Positions 1 through 7,035 of a stretch of 12,966 nt of DNA are shown here, one piece after another (position 1 is the first letter of the stretch; every line of letters begins with the position of its first letter). Source of the stretch: Willaertia magna (lineage: Eukaryota; Heterolobosea; Eutetramitea; Acrasida; Naegleriidae); assembly GCA_902984215.1 (NCBI GenBank), contig CADWAF010004836.1, positions 1 through 12,966 of the forward strand, read 5' to 3'. Below the pieces are notes generated by a model, which had not been told where the DNA came from, did not search any database, and worked only from the letters and a program-made list of their open reading frames with translations. A program made the translations under genes and the position numbers.

Positions 1-258
1 TGTAACAGAAGTGGATGGACCATTATTATTTTTGTGACTTTTTATAAAAAAAGCACGATCTTTTTTATAACTTTTTTTTTGTTGTGACTTTCTTGCCTTT
101 TTAGAAATCATTGGCAGTGCCTCTACACCGCTATAGCCAAAACCACTGCCACTACCACCGCTATAGCCACTAAAAGCAGTAGAAGATGACTGCGAAGAGG
201 AATGTGTATTATTATTGTTGTTGTTGTTGTTGTTTGTGTGACGGTGTAAATGGTGCAT
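1..258 (-). CDS. Partial Asn/Ser/Gly-rich protein, N-terminal 86 codons
   Basis: The minus-strand frame opens at ATG 258-256 and stays open for exactly 86 codons to the window edge, so the rest of the gene lies outside. I do not recognise the family. After a His-rich start (MHHLHRHT) comes a run of nine Asn, encoded by six AAC then three AAT. A Ser-rich stretch and a Gly/Ser/Tyr stretch (residues about 30-44, with GYSG twice) follow, then a Lys/Arg-rich basic segment (about 52-76). The composition suggests a disordered, possibly nucleic-acid-binding N-terminus, but that is inference only. The start is supported by a very A-rich leader on the coding strand just before the ATG. Codon use is mixed (CTG, GGC, AGC, CAC appear), unlike the near-pure A/T third positions of the decayed genes to the right. 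Confidence 0.6.
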   Translation of the reverse strand, partial: MHHLHRHTNNNNNNNNNTHSSSQSSSTAFSGYSGGSGSGFGYSGVEALPMISKKARKSQQKKSYKKDRAFFIKSHKNNNGPSTSVT

Positions 259-451
259 TTTTTTTTTTATTGTTTTTTTTTTGATTGGTTGTTGATTACG
301 ATTAGGGTTTTACAAAAATAAAGTTTGTTTGTAAAAAATAAAAATAGTCTTTCTTTTATATACTTTCCAAATTTATATTAACCAACATAAACACTTTTTT
401 TTTTAATGGAAACATTTCAGTTGTTGATAAAACCACATGCCTCTTCGCAGT
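189..451. repeat. 18-bp inverted repeat pair (189-206 and 434-451)
   Basis: The bases at 189-206, inside the Ser-rich coding stretch, match the reverse complement of 434-451 at 17 of 18 positions (the shared core ACTGCGAAGAGG is perfect). An 18-mer this rich in G and C is unlikely by chance in such AT-rich DNA. It may be a small inverted duplication of coding sequence into the gene's own upstream region. Confidence 0.55.
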
Positions 452-770
452 ACCTCAACGAACTTTCAAAAGTTGTTCTCCTCTAGTAACAATAATTTTA
501 TAAAACCATATTAAAAATCAGTTTAAACTATTAATTTAGGTATTGTTTTACAATGTATGAAAATATTTTATTCAAATTTTAGTTTTTATTTGTATAAAAG
601 TTGGCCACTAATAATATATTATTTTTTATAAGCATTACTAATGTCAGACAAGTTAGTTAGCTAGTTGACAGTATAAATAATAATATCAACTACTATTACT
701 GCTTCCTCATTGCATTCCTTTTTTTCTAATCCAATAAAAAAGCAAGCTGATATTTACTATTTTTTTTAAT
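259..770. other. Intergenic spacer between the partial gene and the Cys-rich gene
   Basis: This 512-bp spacer holds the A-rich leader of the left gene (259-300) and the 3' flank of the Cys-rich gene at 771. I see no convincing exon on either strand. It includes a short TATAAAA-like string near 593-599 and a relatively GC-rich patch at 434-480 whose first 18 bases repeat part of the left gene in inverted orientation. Confidence 0.5.
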
Positions 771-1427
771 TTAGAAAGAAAATGTTAAACTTATCAAAAG
801 TAAAATTATGTAAGCTACAATAATTGAATAATTAGAGGCTAAAGATGTTTTTGTTTTAGAGGAGACAGCAACTCTGGTCCCATCATTATATTTTGGTATA
901 ATTGGATTTTCATCAGTTGGTGCATCTCCCTTAAATTCAAGATTATTTGGTAAGGTATCTACTGTACTTGTTACTCCAGCAGTTCCCATGGATCCCCTCA
1001 TACATTTATAATAGTTTTGAATTTCATTCTTGCATGAGTTAAAAACTTTACTCTTATTATCAAAGAAATTTTGAACGAAAATAGATTTGTCTGAGGTGAT
1101 ACCTGCATTCCAAGCACATGCATAAACATCATAAGCACGACCTTGACAAGAAGCAGCACAAACACCATCTTCAACTGTAGTTGCTTTACCACCACAAACG
1201 CAAGCAGCAGGATTGTTACTACAACTATTTCCAACACTACATGCTCTTTTTTGTGGGAGTTGTGCACATTTTCCAGAATTACAATATCCACTATAACATT
1301 CTTCATTATTGGAGCATGAGTCTCCAACTTTTGCGGAATATAATCTTTGACATTTGTTTGCAGCTGTATTACATTTAACCATACCAACACCAGCACCATA
1401 TTCTGATGTATAACAATCAGAATCAAC
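771..1427 (-). CDS. Cysteine-rich GPI-type surface protein (paralogue A), 5'-truncated
   Basis: This minus-strand frame ends with TAA at 773-771. The first ATG is at 1382, giving 203 residues, but the frame stays open upstream to 1427. That extra part (DSDCYTSEYGAGVG) continues the Cys-rich pattern, so the ATG is probably internal and the N-terminus with its signal peptide is missing. From 1382 there are 15 Cys in spaced pairs, including CYSGYCNSGKC (about 29-39) and ACVCGGK. A second conserved block carries FFDNKSK, CKNE and QNYYKC, followed by KGDAPTDENP. The last about 20 residues are hydrophobic and end LTFSF with no cytoplasmic tail, as in GPI-anchor signals. The protein is likely secreted and surface-attached; the Cys spacing resembles small EGF/Dickkopf-like modules, but I cannot name a family. 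It lies head to head with a paralogue starting near 1,414. Expression is doubtful without a promoter. Confidence 0.7.
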   Translation of the reverse strand, partial: VDSDCYTSEYGAGVGMVKCNTAANKCQRLYSAKVGDSCSNNEECYSGYCNSGKCAQLPQKRACSVGNSCSNNPAACVCGGKATTVEDGVCAASCQGRAYDVYACAWNAGITSDKSIFVQNFFDNKSKVFNSCKNEIQNYYKCMRGSMGTAGVTSTVDTLPNNLEFKGDAPTDENPIIPKYNDGTRVAVSSKTKTSLASNYSIIVAYIILLLISLTFSF

Positions 1428-1784
1428 TTACGATGATTGTTATAGTGGGTATTGTAACGAAGGAAAATGTGATAAATTGCCAGAATCTTCATGTAATTCG
1501 AACTTTGACTGTGAATACTCTGCCGTGTGTGTTTGTGGAGGTAAACTAGATAGTTACGAAGATGGTACTTGTGCAGACACTTGTTCTGGTCGAGCATTAG
1601 ATTTTGTTTCGTGTGCATGGAATAATGGAGCTTATTTTGACTACATGTACCATACTGGTTACCAATTTTTTGATAATAAGAGCAAACTCTTCAACAATTG
1701 TAAGAACGAACTTCAAAATTATTATAAATGTTTAAAGGGTTCAATGAAAGAAGCAGGTGTTGTTGGTGCTTTAGATTCCATGGT

Positions 1785-1806
1785 GAGTGTTAAACAAAAT
1801 TAAAAT
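1785..1806 (+). repeat. Left terminal inverted repeat of the transposon
   Basis: This is 22 bp matching the inverse of 3412-3433 at 19 positions, with the outer 12 bases perfect. It directly follows the target duplication GGT (1782-1784). Confidence 0.85.
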
Positions 1807-1866
1807 AGTGATCTTTTATTTTTTTGTTTGGTTCTGAATTGTAAATTTAAGTATGAACTTTTAGAT

Positions 1867-1930
1867 TGATCATTATTATTTTGATCAATTTTGATCAGGA
1901 ACTTTATTTTTATATTTGTTTGACCAAAAT
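1867..1930 (+). repeat. Left subterminal motif cluster (TGATCA x3, GACCAAA)
   Basis: TGATCA occurs at 1867, 1882 and 1892. The last copy is part of TGATCAGGAACTTTA (1892-1906), whose inverted partner lies at 3301-3315 (13 of 15 match). GACCAAAAT (1922-1930) also has an inverted partner at 3292-3300. The two sides lie at similar distances from the ends (107 and 118 bp). Such subterminal repeats are commonly transposase binding sites; that role is inferred here. Confidence 0.6.
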
Positions 1931-2001
1931 CTAATAAATTAATACTTTTACAATTAACTAAAAATAATAAAATTAAATACATTTAAATCACAACAAATCA
2001 T

Positions 2002-3233
2002 TTATTTATTACGTTTTTTAGATTGATTAGTATTTGGTGTAAATTGTTTAAAAGGAATTCTTTTTCTTTTATCTGTCATTCCACAATTTACAATAGACTG
2101 GAAAACTTTTTCTAAAGTTTGTTTTTTTGGTAAATCACTTTTTAATTCATTTTCCAATTCATCCTTATCAACAAGTTCTAAATTTTCTAAATTCCAACTC
2201 CATTCATAATATTAAACATTACTATAACAATCTTTAATTTTGCTTCATAAATTTTTAGATCTAATACATAAGCTTTACAAGTTGGACCAAAATATTTAAA
2301 TAATTTTCCAAATTTAGAAAAAAAAGTTTCAATTGAACTTCTTTTAACTAAAAATTATTTATTATAATTTTCTGCTTCTTTAGAAAATAGTTGATTTTGT
2401 TTTTTTCTTATTGGATATTTAAAATTATGAAGATTTAAAGTAAATCCAATTATTTCATTATTTTCTATAGCATCATGTAAGCTTAAAAAATAACCACTAT
2501 CAAGCATTAAAACATCTCTTTCATTTATAAATTTTTCTAATTTTAATTTTCTAAATGTATTTATATCAAGATTATCTTTACATGGTAACAGTTCACTTAT
2601 ATAAACACAAAAATCTGAATTATCAATACACATTTGTGTTCTAAAGGCAGATTTTTTTAATTTAAATGAATAAAATCTTCTTTTTCTATATTTTAATAAA
2701 TATTTTCGATTATTAAAATCTATTCTAAAATCATGACCATCTAATAAAAGAGTAGTATCTTTAAATAATTTTGGATTTTTAATTAAAGCATCAATAGATC
2801 TAATAGTGTAATTAGAGAAATGATTTTGAATAGAATTATCAGCCCAAGTAATAATTTCTTCTTTATTTTTCCAAATGTCATCATGAAATTTTTGTAATGT
2901 TGTGTAAGGAATTTCAACTTCTTCTGATAATTGATGTAAACTTAGACCTTTAGTTAATTGATATAATAAAATAAGTATTTTTTCAACTTGATTATAAGGT
3001 CCACTAGTAGTAAAACAACCAAAATAACATAATAAAGCAAATATAAGTATAGGTTCTAAAGAATTATAAAGTTCTTCTTTAATTTTTTTTATACATTCTA
3101 ATTCTTTTTCTTCCGTTCTATGATACTTTGTTTTAGTTATTATTGGATATTCTTTAAATAAAAAAGTCCATTCTTTTTCTAACAATTTCTTAATTTCAGC
3201 TTCTTTTACTTGGTTGAACTTGTTTTCATCCAT
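2002..3233 (-). pseudogene. Harbinger-type DDE transposase (DDE_Tnp_4 / HARBI1-like), stop codon plus frameshift
   Basis: I place the start at ATG 3233-3231, behind an A-rich leader. The frame is open for 292 residues to a TAA at 2357-2355. Residues about 94-120 (KGLSLHQLSEEVEIPYTTLQ) look like the helix-turn-helix that precedes this nuclease domain. The first catalytic Asp lies in LLLDGHDFRI (D165) and the second in VLMLDSGYF (D245). Reading through the TAA gives FLVKRSSIETFFSKFGKLF, placing the third acidic residue (E302) ten codons past the stop. A one- or two-base indel near 2,205-2,215 then shifts the frame to YYEWSWNLENLEL. A basic tail ending NQSKKRNK runs to TAA at 2004-2002. The total is about 410 codons, usual for the family. 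The enzyme would cut and rejoin transposon ends in the nucleus. This copy is dead, because the longest product lacks the catalytic Glu. Confidence 0.85.
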
Positions 3234-3254
3234 TTTTTTTATTCCCAAAACACA

Positions 3255-3281
3255 TTTCCCGCCTTACTTTCACTTCCCGCT
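3255..3281. promoter_or_regulatory. Paired TTCCCGC (E2F/MBF-like) sites upstream of the transposase
   Basis: TTTCCCGCC at 3255-3263 and TTCCCGCT at 3274-3281 lie 22-50 bp upstream of the transposase ATG. They are the most GC-rich spot in the element and resemble E2F-type (TTTSSCGC) sites. A cell-cycle-linked transposase promoter is a guess from this motif alone. Confidence 0.3.
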
Positions 3282-3291
3282 AAAAAATTTA

Positions 3292-3355
3292 AATTTGGTC
3301 TAGAGTTCTTGATCACTTTTGTGTAAAAAATAGAATTTCTAATCAATTATGATCA
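3292..3355 (-). repeat. Right subterminal motif cluster (TGATCA x2, GACCAAA)
   Basis: This side holds TGATCA at 3310-3315 and 3350-3355, and AATTTGGTC at 3292-3300. Together they form the inverted partner of the cluster at the left end. Confidence 0.6.
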
Positions 3356-3411
3356 AACAAACTGATTGGTAGCTTTTTGTTTAGTTGTGATTTTTTTATA
3401 ATGATTATAAC

Positions 3412-3433
3412 ATTAAAATTATGTTTAACACTC
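3412..3433 (-). repeat. Right terminal inverted repeat of the transposon
   Basis: It mirrors 1785-1806 and is directly followed by the second GGT copy (3434-3436). Confidence 0.85.
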
Positions 3434-3587
3434 GGTATATCTTGATTTAAAGGGAGATGCTCCAACAAATGAAAATCCAGTTCTTCCAAATTTTAACTCT
3501 ACTTCCTCACTTTTAACTTCATTTGAATTGATTTTATTGATCTTTACAGCAATATTTGCTTTTTAAAGCCGTTTATTAGGATATTAT

Positions 3588-3593
3588 AATAAA
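3588..3593 (+). terminator. Possible poly(A) signal AATAAA of the Cys-rich paralogue B
   Basis: AATAAA starts 22 bases after the TAA at 3564-3566. The motif is common by chance in DNA this AT-rich; position is its only support. Confidence 0.35.
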
Positions 3594-3600
3594 AAGTAAC

Positions 3601-3720
3601 TATCTTTAAGAAATTGCAAATCAAAGTTTATTTACAATCAAAGTTCTATTATTATTGCATATTCTAATAGAAGATGATGTTTATTGTGAATAGACTTTAA
3701 TTTGCAATTTCTAAAAGATA
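3601..3720. repeat. 120-bp foldback with 27-bp inverted arms (MITE-like or 3' hairpin)
   Basis: Arm 3601-3627 equals the reverse complement of 3694-3720 at 25 of 27 positions, sharing the perfect core AGAAATTGCAAAT. The 66-bp inner part also shows weaker inverted symmetry, so most of the segment could fold on itself. It starts 35 bp after the stop codon of the Cys-rich gene. It could be a short foldback transposable element or a 3'-end structure. I see no clear target duplication, so I leave the class open. Confidence 0.65.
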
Positions 3721-4046
3721 TTTATATTATCTATACAATTAGTATAGTTTGTTATCAATTGGTAAACCATTTTGTAAACAGAAAAAAATTTCTTGTTAAC
3801 TTTAATAATAGTTATCATTATTAAAACGAAAGTATCGGCAGTTAAAAAAATTTTAGTATATTTATATTGTTTGATCATGTTAAGTTTAACATTACTCAAA
3901 TGCATATTTTTAAGACAACTTTATCATCAATCATCGGTTACAAAGTTTTATACTTCACGATTACAATAAATTAACACACTTTTGTTTATATTGTAAACAA
4001 TTTTTATTTTTTGGTGCCACCATAAAAATTATTGAACTCAAAAAAA
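3721..4046. other. AT-rich spacer before the decayed gene at 4047
   Basis: No coding signal was found. A 7-bp-arm inverted repeat TTGTTTA/TAAACAA spans 3982-4000, about 50 bp upstream of the ATG at 4047. A seven-A run directly precedes that ATG. Confidence 0.4.
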
Positions 4047-4612
4047 ATGTTTAATCCGAAAGATGAATAATTAATAAGATTTAAAAATTGATTAACCAAT
4101 ATTACTAATATTAAATTAAGAACATATTCTAATAAATTATTTAATAAAAAAGACTAAACTTTTTGTTAATCTCATAATATTAATAAACAAGCAAACAAAA
4201 CATTTGAAAAACCATTTATTGTTTTAAATAAAGATAAAACTATTAATTTTACTTATTTACCAAATATTATGCCACCATTTTTAACATATGAAGCAAATTT
4301 ATATTATAAAGAAACGTTTAAAACTATAATAAAATGTCAACAATTATTGAAACTTAGTCAAGATATCAAAAATATATATATAATTGCTCCGATAATAATG
4401 AAAATGATAATGTTTATAAATTTGCTAATATTTATAATGAATTTGTTGAATTAATTATAAATAATTATTGTCCAACAATGAATAAATTATTAAAAAAAGT
4501 TAATTCACAATTATAATAATTAGCAAATTATTTAACTTTATGTTTAAACGTGTTAAATGAAAGTAATTATGATGTTTTTAAAAAACTATATAAAATACAT
4601 AAAAATAATTGA
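4047..4612 (+). pseudogene. Decayed gene of unknown function, start preserved
   Basis: ATG 4047-4049 sits behind an A-run, like the intact starts at the left. The frame reads MFNPKDE, then in-frame stops at 4068 (TAA), 4089 (TGA), 4155 (TAA) and 4167 (TAA). It is then open to 4452 through TFEKPFIVLNKDK, YLPNIMPPFLTYEANLYYK and FKTIIKCQQLLKLSQ. From about 4,375 the sense moves to another frame (YNCSDNNENDNVYKFANIY, then ELIINNYCPTMNKLL) up to TGA 4610. Apart from the frameshift, the stops fit CAA-to-TAA and TGG-to-TGA changes. The mix of charged and aromatic residues, Pro and Cys is hard to explain as random AT-rich translation, so I take this as a real decayed gene. I do not recognise the family. 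Further decayed sense may continue to about 4,730. Confidence 0.5.
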
Positions 4613-4999
4613 AGGAGAAAGAATTAGATTAGTTTTAATAATGATTATTTTCTATTAATTAAAGTCTATATATTGAAAAATTGTTTTAAAGTAATATTTA
4701 TAATTAAGTTTATAAATATTATAATAAGTATTGTGTAATATTTAGAATAAATATTTATTCTTATTTTTTTTATAAATCATCATCTAAAAACTTAAAAAAA
4801 ATCAGCTCCTATTAATATTTGTAAACAATTAATTTGACTATTAATTAAATATATTCTATAATAAATGGCAAACTTTGTAATGAAATAATTTATAAAAAAT
4901 CAATTATAATAAAATAACTTATAAAGAACCAATATTTAATAAAAAAATAGTTCAATGTAATATCAATATAATTAATAAAACATACTTCAAAACAAAATA
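4613..4999. other. AT-rich stretch without recognisable content
   Basis: Stops are dense in all frames, and I see only short AT-codon runs on either strand. This is probably the joint 3' remains of the plus-strand decayed gene to the left and the minus-strand one to the right. Confidence 0.4.
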
Positions 5000-5940
5000 T
5001 CATAGTGAGCTTGATTTATAGTGAGTTTGATTAATTTTATCAGTTTCAATATTATAACTAATTACAAGTAAATCACGTGATAAATTATAAAGAAAAGTAA
5101 AGTCTTATTTAATTAAATCATCTATAATATTAATTAAACGTTTATTTTTTTTTATATATAATGAAACTTGAGTATTAGTTATATTAACTGTTTTTTTTTA
5201 AATTTTCAGTCCATCTTTTTAAAGTTTTGAATGCTTTTAGTGTAATAGTTAAATTGTTATTATTAATACTACTATTAATCTTTGTTAAAAAAAGAATCTT
5301 TTTAACTTATGAAATATTTAAATGTTTGTTTAATTTTGGAATATTTTATAAAATTAATTTTACAATATTAACTTTCTTAAACTCTTTAACAAATTGTTTA
5401 ACAGATTTATTTTCAAATAAAATACTAATTGTTAATTCTTTTGTCAAATTTTAAACTAAAATATAAGGAATTAATTTAGTTAATTTTTTTGTAATTTTAG
5501 AAACTAAATGAATAAATGATTGTGAATAGAAAAGTAATTATTTTTTAAATCTTTCTTCAATATCTTCAAATAACCATTCAATATCAAGTTATTGCTCATC
5601 ATTATTTGTTTTTTTAAATTTATTTAATAAATTTAAAATGATTTCTTCTAATTTCTTTGAACTTACCTTAAATTTACCGAATTAAATTTAAACGACTATC
5701 TAATTTAAGATGTAATTTATTAATAATTGATTTTACTTCCTTAAGATTCAAATAAATAAATTATTTTTCTTCATTATTTTTTATATTCTTTTCTACTTCT
5801 CTAATAATAAATTCCATACTATATAAATTATTATGTAAACTAAAGATATGTGTTAATATTTAAAATTAAGAATAATTCAATTAATTTATTAAAACCAACT
5901 TTCAAAACTAATAAGTAATCAACTATATTATTACTGTCAA
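5000..5940 (-). pseudogene. Decayed coding DNA, probable C-terminal part of the TPR-like gene
   Basis: Minus-strand sense runs through several frames. About 5,940-5,870 reads NAVDSNNIVDYLLVLKVGF. About 5,860-5,680 reads LYSMEFIIREVEKNIKNNEE and VKSIINKLHLKLDSRLN. About 5,680-5,185 reads SSKKLEEIILNLLNKFKK, LDIEWLFEDIEERFKK and KAFKTLKRWTENLKK; the six stops I found in this frame down to about 5,205 are all TAA. About 5,180-5,003 reads NKRLINIIDDLIK and NLSRDLLVISYNIETDKIN, ending at TGA 5002-5000. One frame change falls in a nine-A run near 5,190. The residues suggest a helical, Lys/Glu-rich protein. It follows the TPR-like segment in the same direction without a clear gap, so one long gene is likely. 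I cannot name a domain. Confidence 0.45.
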
Positions 5941-7035
5941 CAGCATTGATATAATGAAGTTATAATAGTATTAAATTTTAAGTATTATATTAATTGTAAA
6001 AATATTTTTTATAACAATTCATTTTATATAAAGTAGAAATTGTATTGTGACAATGAATAATATTTTCATTATAAATAATCCTTTATTTCATTAAATGCTA
6101 TAAATTTCATTAAATTATTACCATTTAACATGTCAACATTGTTTTTCAAATTAGTTTTCAATTAACATATTAAAAAACAAATAAAAGCTTTCATTAAATA
6201 TTCTTTAGTTTTCTATTTTCTAAAATTATTATTTATAACCATTTAAACAGCTTTTTCAAAGGAATCTATTGTTTTTTTATATTTCTTTAAAGTTCCTTGA
6301 ATTTTAGCTAATTTTTGTAAGCATTTTAAAGCAATGGTTTTAAATTAAGAGTTTTCAAAATATTAGATAGTTTTTTTATAATGTTTATAAGCTTTTTCTA
6401 ATTTTTTATTTTCTTCAAGGAATTTAGATAATTTTGTTTTTTTTACTGCTTTACTAAATTTGTTTTTTTTACAAAAAATTTGAACAGCTTTAGTGGTGTT
6501 AGCGATTATTTATTGATTAAATTAACTATTTTTGTCATTTTATAACAATTTGATATTTCAAAGTAAATATTTACAATTTTTAATTAATTTTTCTCTTTTT
6601 CTAAAAAAAATAATAGTTTTCTCTAAAAATTTAATAACATCTTCATAATGTTGCATCAGTTTAAATAAATTAAGACCAATATTAGTAAGATTTATTTTAT
6701 GAGTTAATATTGATTTAGGAAAATCTTGATAGTTATTTAAAAATAATTAATTACTTTTTTATGAACAAATATTTCAAAGAATCTTCATATTTTTCTTAAT
6801 AATACACTTAAAAAGACTTTATCATCTTTTAATAAATCATTTATAATTTTTTTTTTAAATAAGTTTTACATTAAAGGTTTACTTAAATAATAAGTAATAA
6901 ATAAGCAAATAATCCAATTTGCAAATAATAAAATAACTGTTAAAACATTTAACAATAAAGCAATTAAATTTTTTGTATATTCTAATATTTATTATACTTG
7001 ATGAGCAGTTGCTATATTATGTTGAATAGTAATAT
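5941..7035 (-). pseudogene. Decayed TPR-repeat gene (SNAP- or kinesin-light-chain-like)
   Basis: One minus-strand frame runs from 6737 to about 5,941 (some 265 codons) with no frameshift, interrupted only by stops. It reads HKINLTNIGLNLFKLMQHYE, then VIKFLEKTI, TKAVQIFCKKNKFSKAV, LEKAYKHYKKTI, KCLQKLAKIQG, KKYKKTIDSFEKAV and KTKEYLMKAFICF. The repeated [AS]-helix pairs are about 40-42 residues apart. The part from TKAVQIF to MKAFIC lines up almost without gaps with the SNAP (Sec17) family, keeping HY, KCL, the (K/Q)YxK(A/T)ID pattern and K(E/D)YxxKA. SNAPs act with NSF in membrane-fusion recycling, but kinesin-light-chain-type TPR proteins share the spacing. A more N-terminal part (about 7,035-6,790, INDLLKDDKVFLSVLLR) is shifted in frame. 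The gene is clearly dead. Confidence 0.55.

Larger units (their letters stand above)
1785..3433 (-). mobile_element. PIF/Harbinger-like DNA transposon, 1,649 bp, inserted in the Cys-rich gene
   Basis: Both boundaries are visible. The left end starts GAGTGTTAAACA and the right end is its inverse, TGTTTAACACTC. The termini match at 19 of the first 22 bases, with the first 12 identical. The flanks are GGT at 1782-1784 and GGT at 3434-3436, a 3-bp target duplication as expected for PIF/Harbinger. The element carries one transposase gene on the minus strand, about 217 bp of non-coding left end and about 200 bp of right end with inverted subterminal motifs. No second (Myb-like) gene is seen. The transposase is mutated, so this copy probably needs help in trans to move. 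Confidence 0.88.
1414..3566 (+). pseudogene. Cys-rich GPI-type surface protein (paralogue B), 5'-truncated and split by a transposon
   Basis: The two coding parts are 1414-1784 and 3437-3566. The first runs from an upstream stop (1411-1413) through DDCYSGYCNEGKC, AVCVCGGK, FFDNKSK, CKNE and QNYYKCLKGSM, each matching paralogue A. Within the transposon end it then hits a false stop at 1801-1803. The second part opens with VYLDLKGDAPTNENP, matching KGDAPTDENP of paralogue A, and ends in a hydrophobic tail (LLIFTAIFAF) before TAA 3564-3566. Joining base 1784 to 3437 keeps the frame, using GT from the left flank plus A from the right as a Val codon. No ATG precedes the first Cys block, so the N-terminus was already lost at the head-to-head junction. 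As it stands the gene cannot make a full protein unless the insert is spliced or excised. A possible poly(A) signal lies 22 bases after the stop. Confidence 0.8.

Noticed and set aside
1181..1378. 65-codon plus-strand frame
   Set aside because: Antisense shadow of the Cys-rich paralogue A.
998..1618. 206-codon minus-strand frame crossing both Cys-rich genes
   Set aside because: It lies out of frame over paralogue A and antisense over paralogue B; its translation is His/Val-rich noise with no homology to the pair.
1800..1982. 60-codon minus-strand frame in the transposon's left end
   Set aside because: It overlaps the subterminal repeats, has a low-complexity translation and no start context; it is not a second transposon gene.
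3711..3905. 64-codon minus-strand frame
   Set aside because: It overlaps the foldback arm, has no leader and no homologous neighbour, and is expected by chance at this length.
5227..5454. 75-codon hydrophobic plus-strand frame
   Set aside because: Antisense to minus-strand sense that fits better; Leu/Ile/Phe runs are the usual complement of Lys/Asn/Glu-rich coding DNA.
6901..6990. Transmembrane segment in the N-terminal part of the TPR-like relic (minus strand)
   Set aside because: The hydrophobic run lines up with the TPR helix pattern of the next repeat, so a membrane segment is not needed to explain it.
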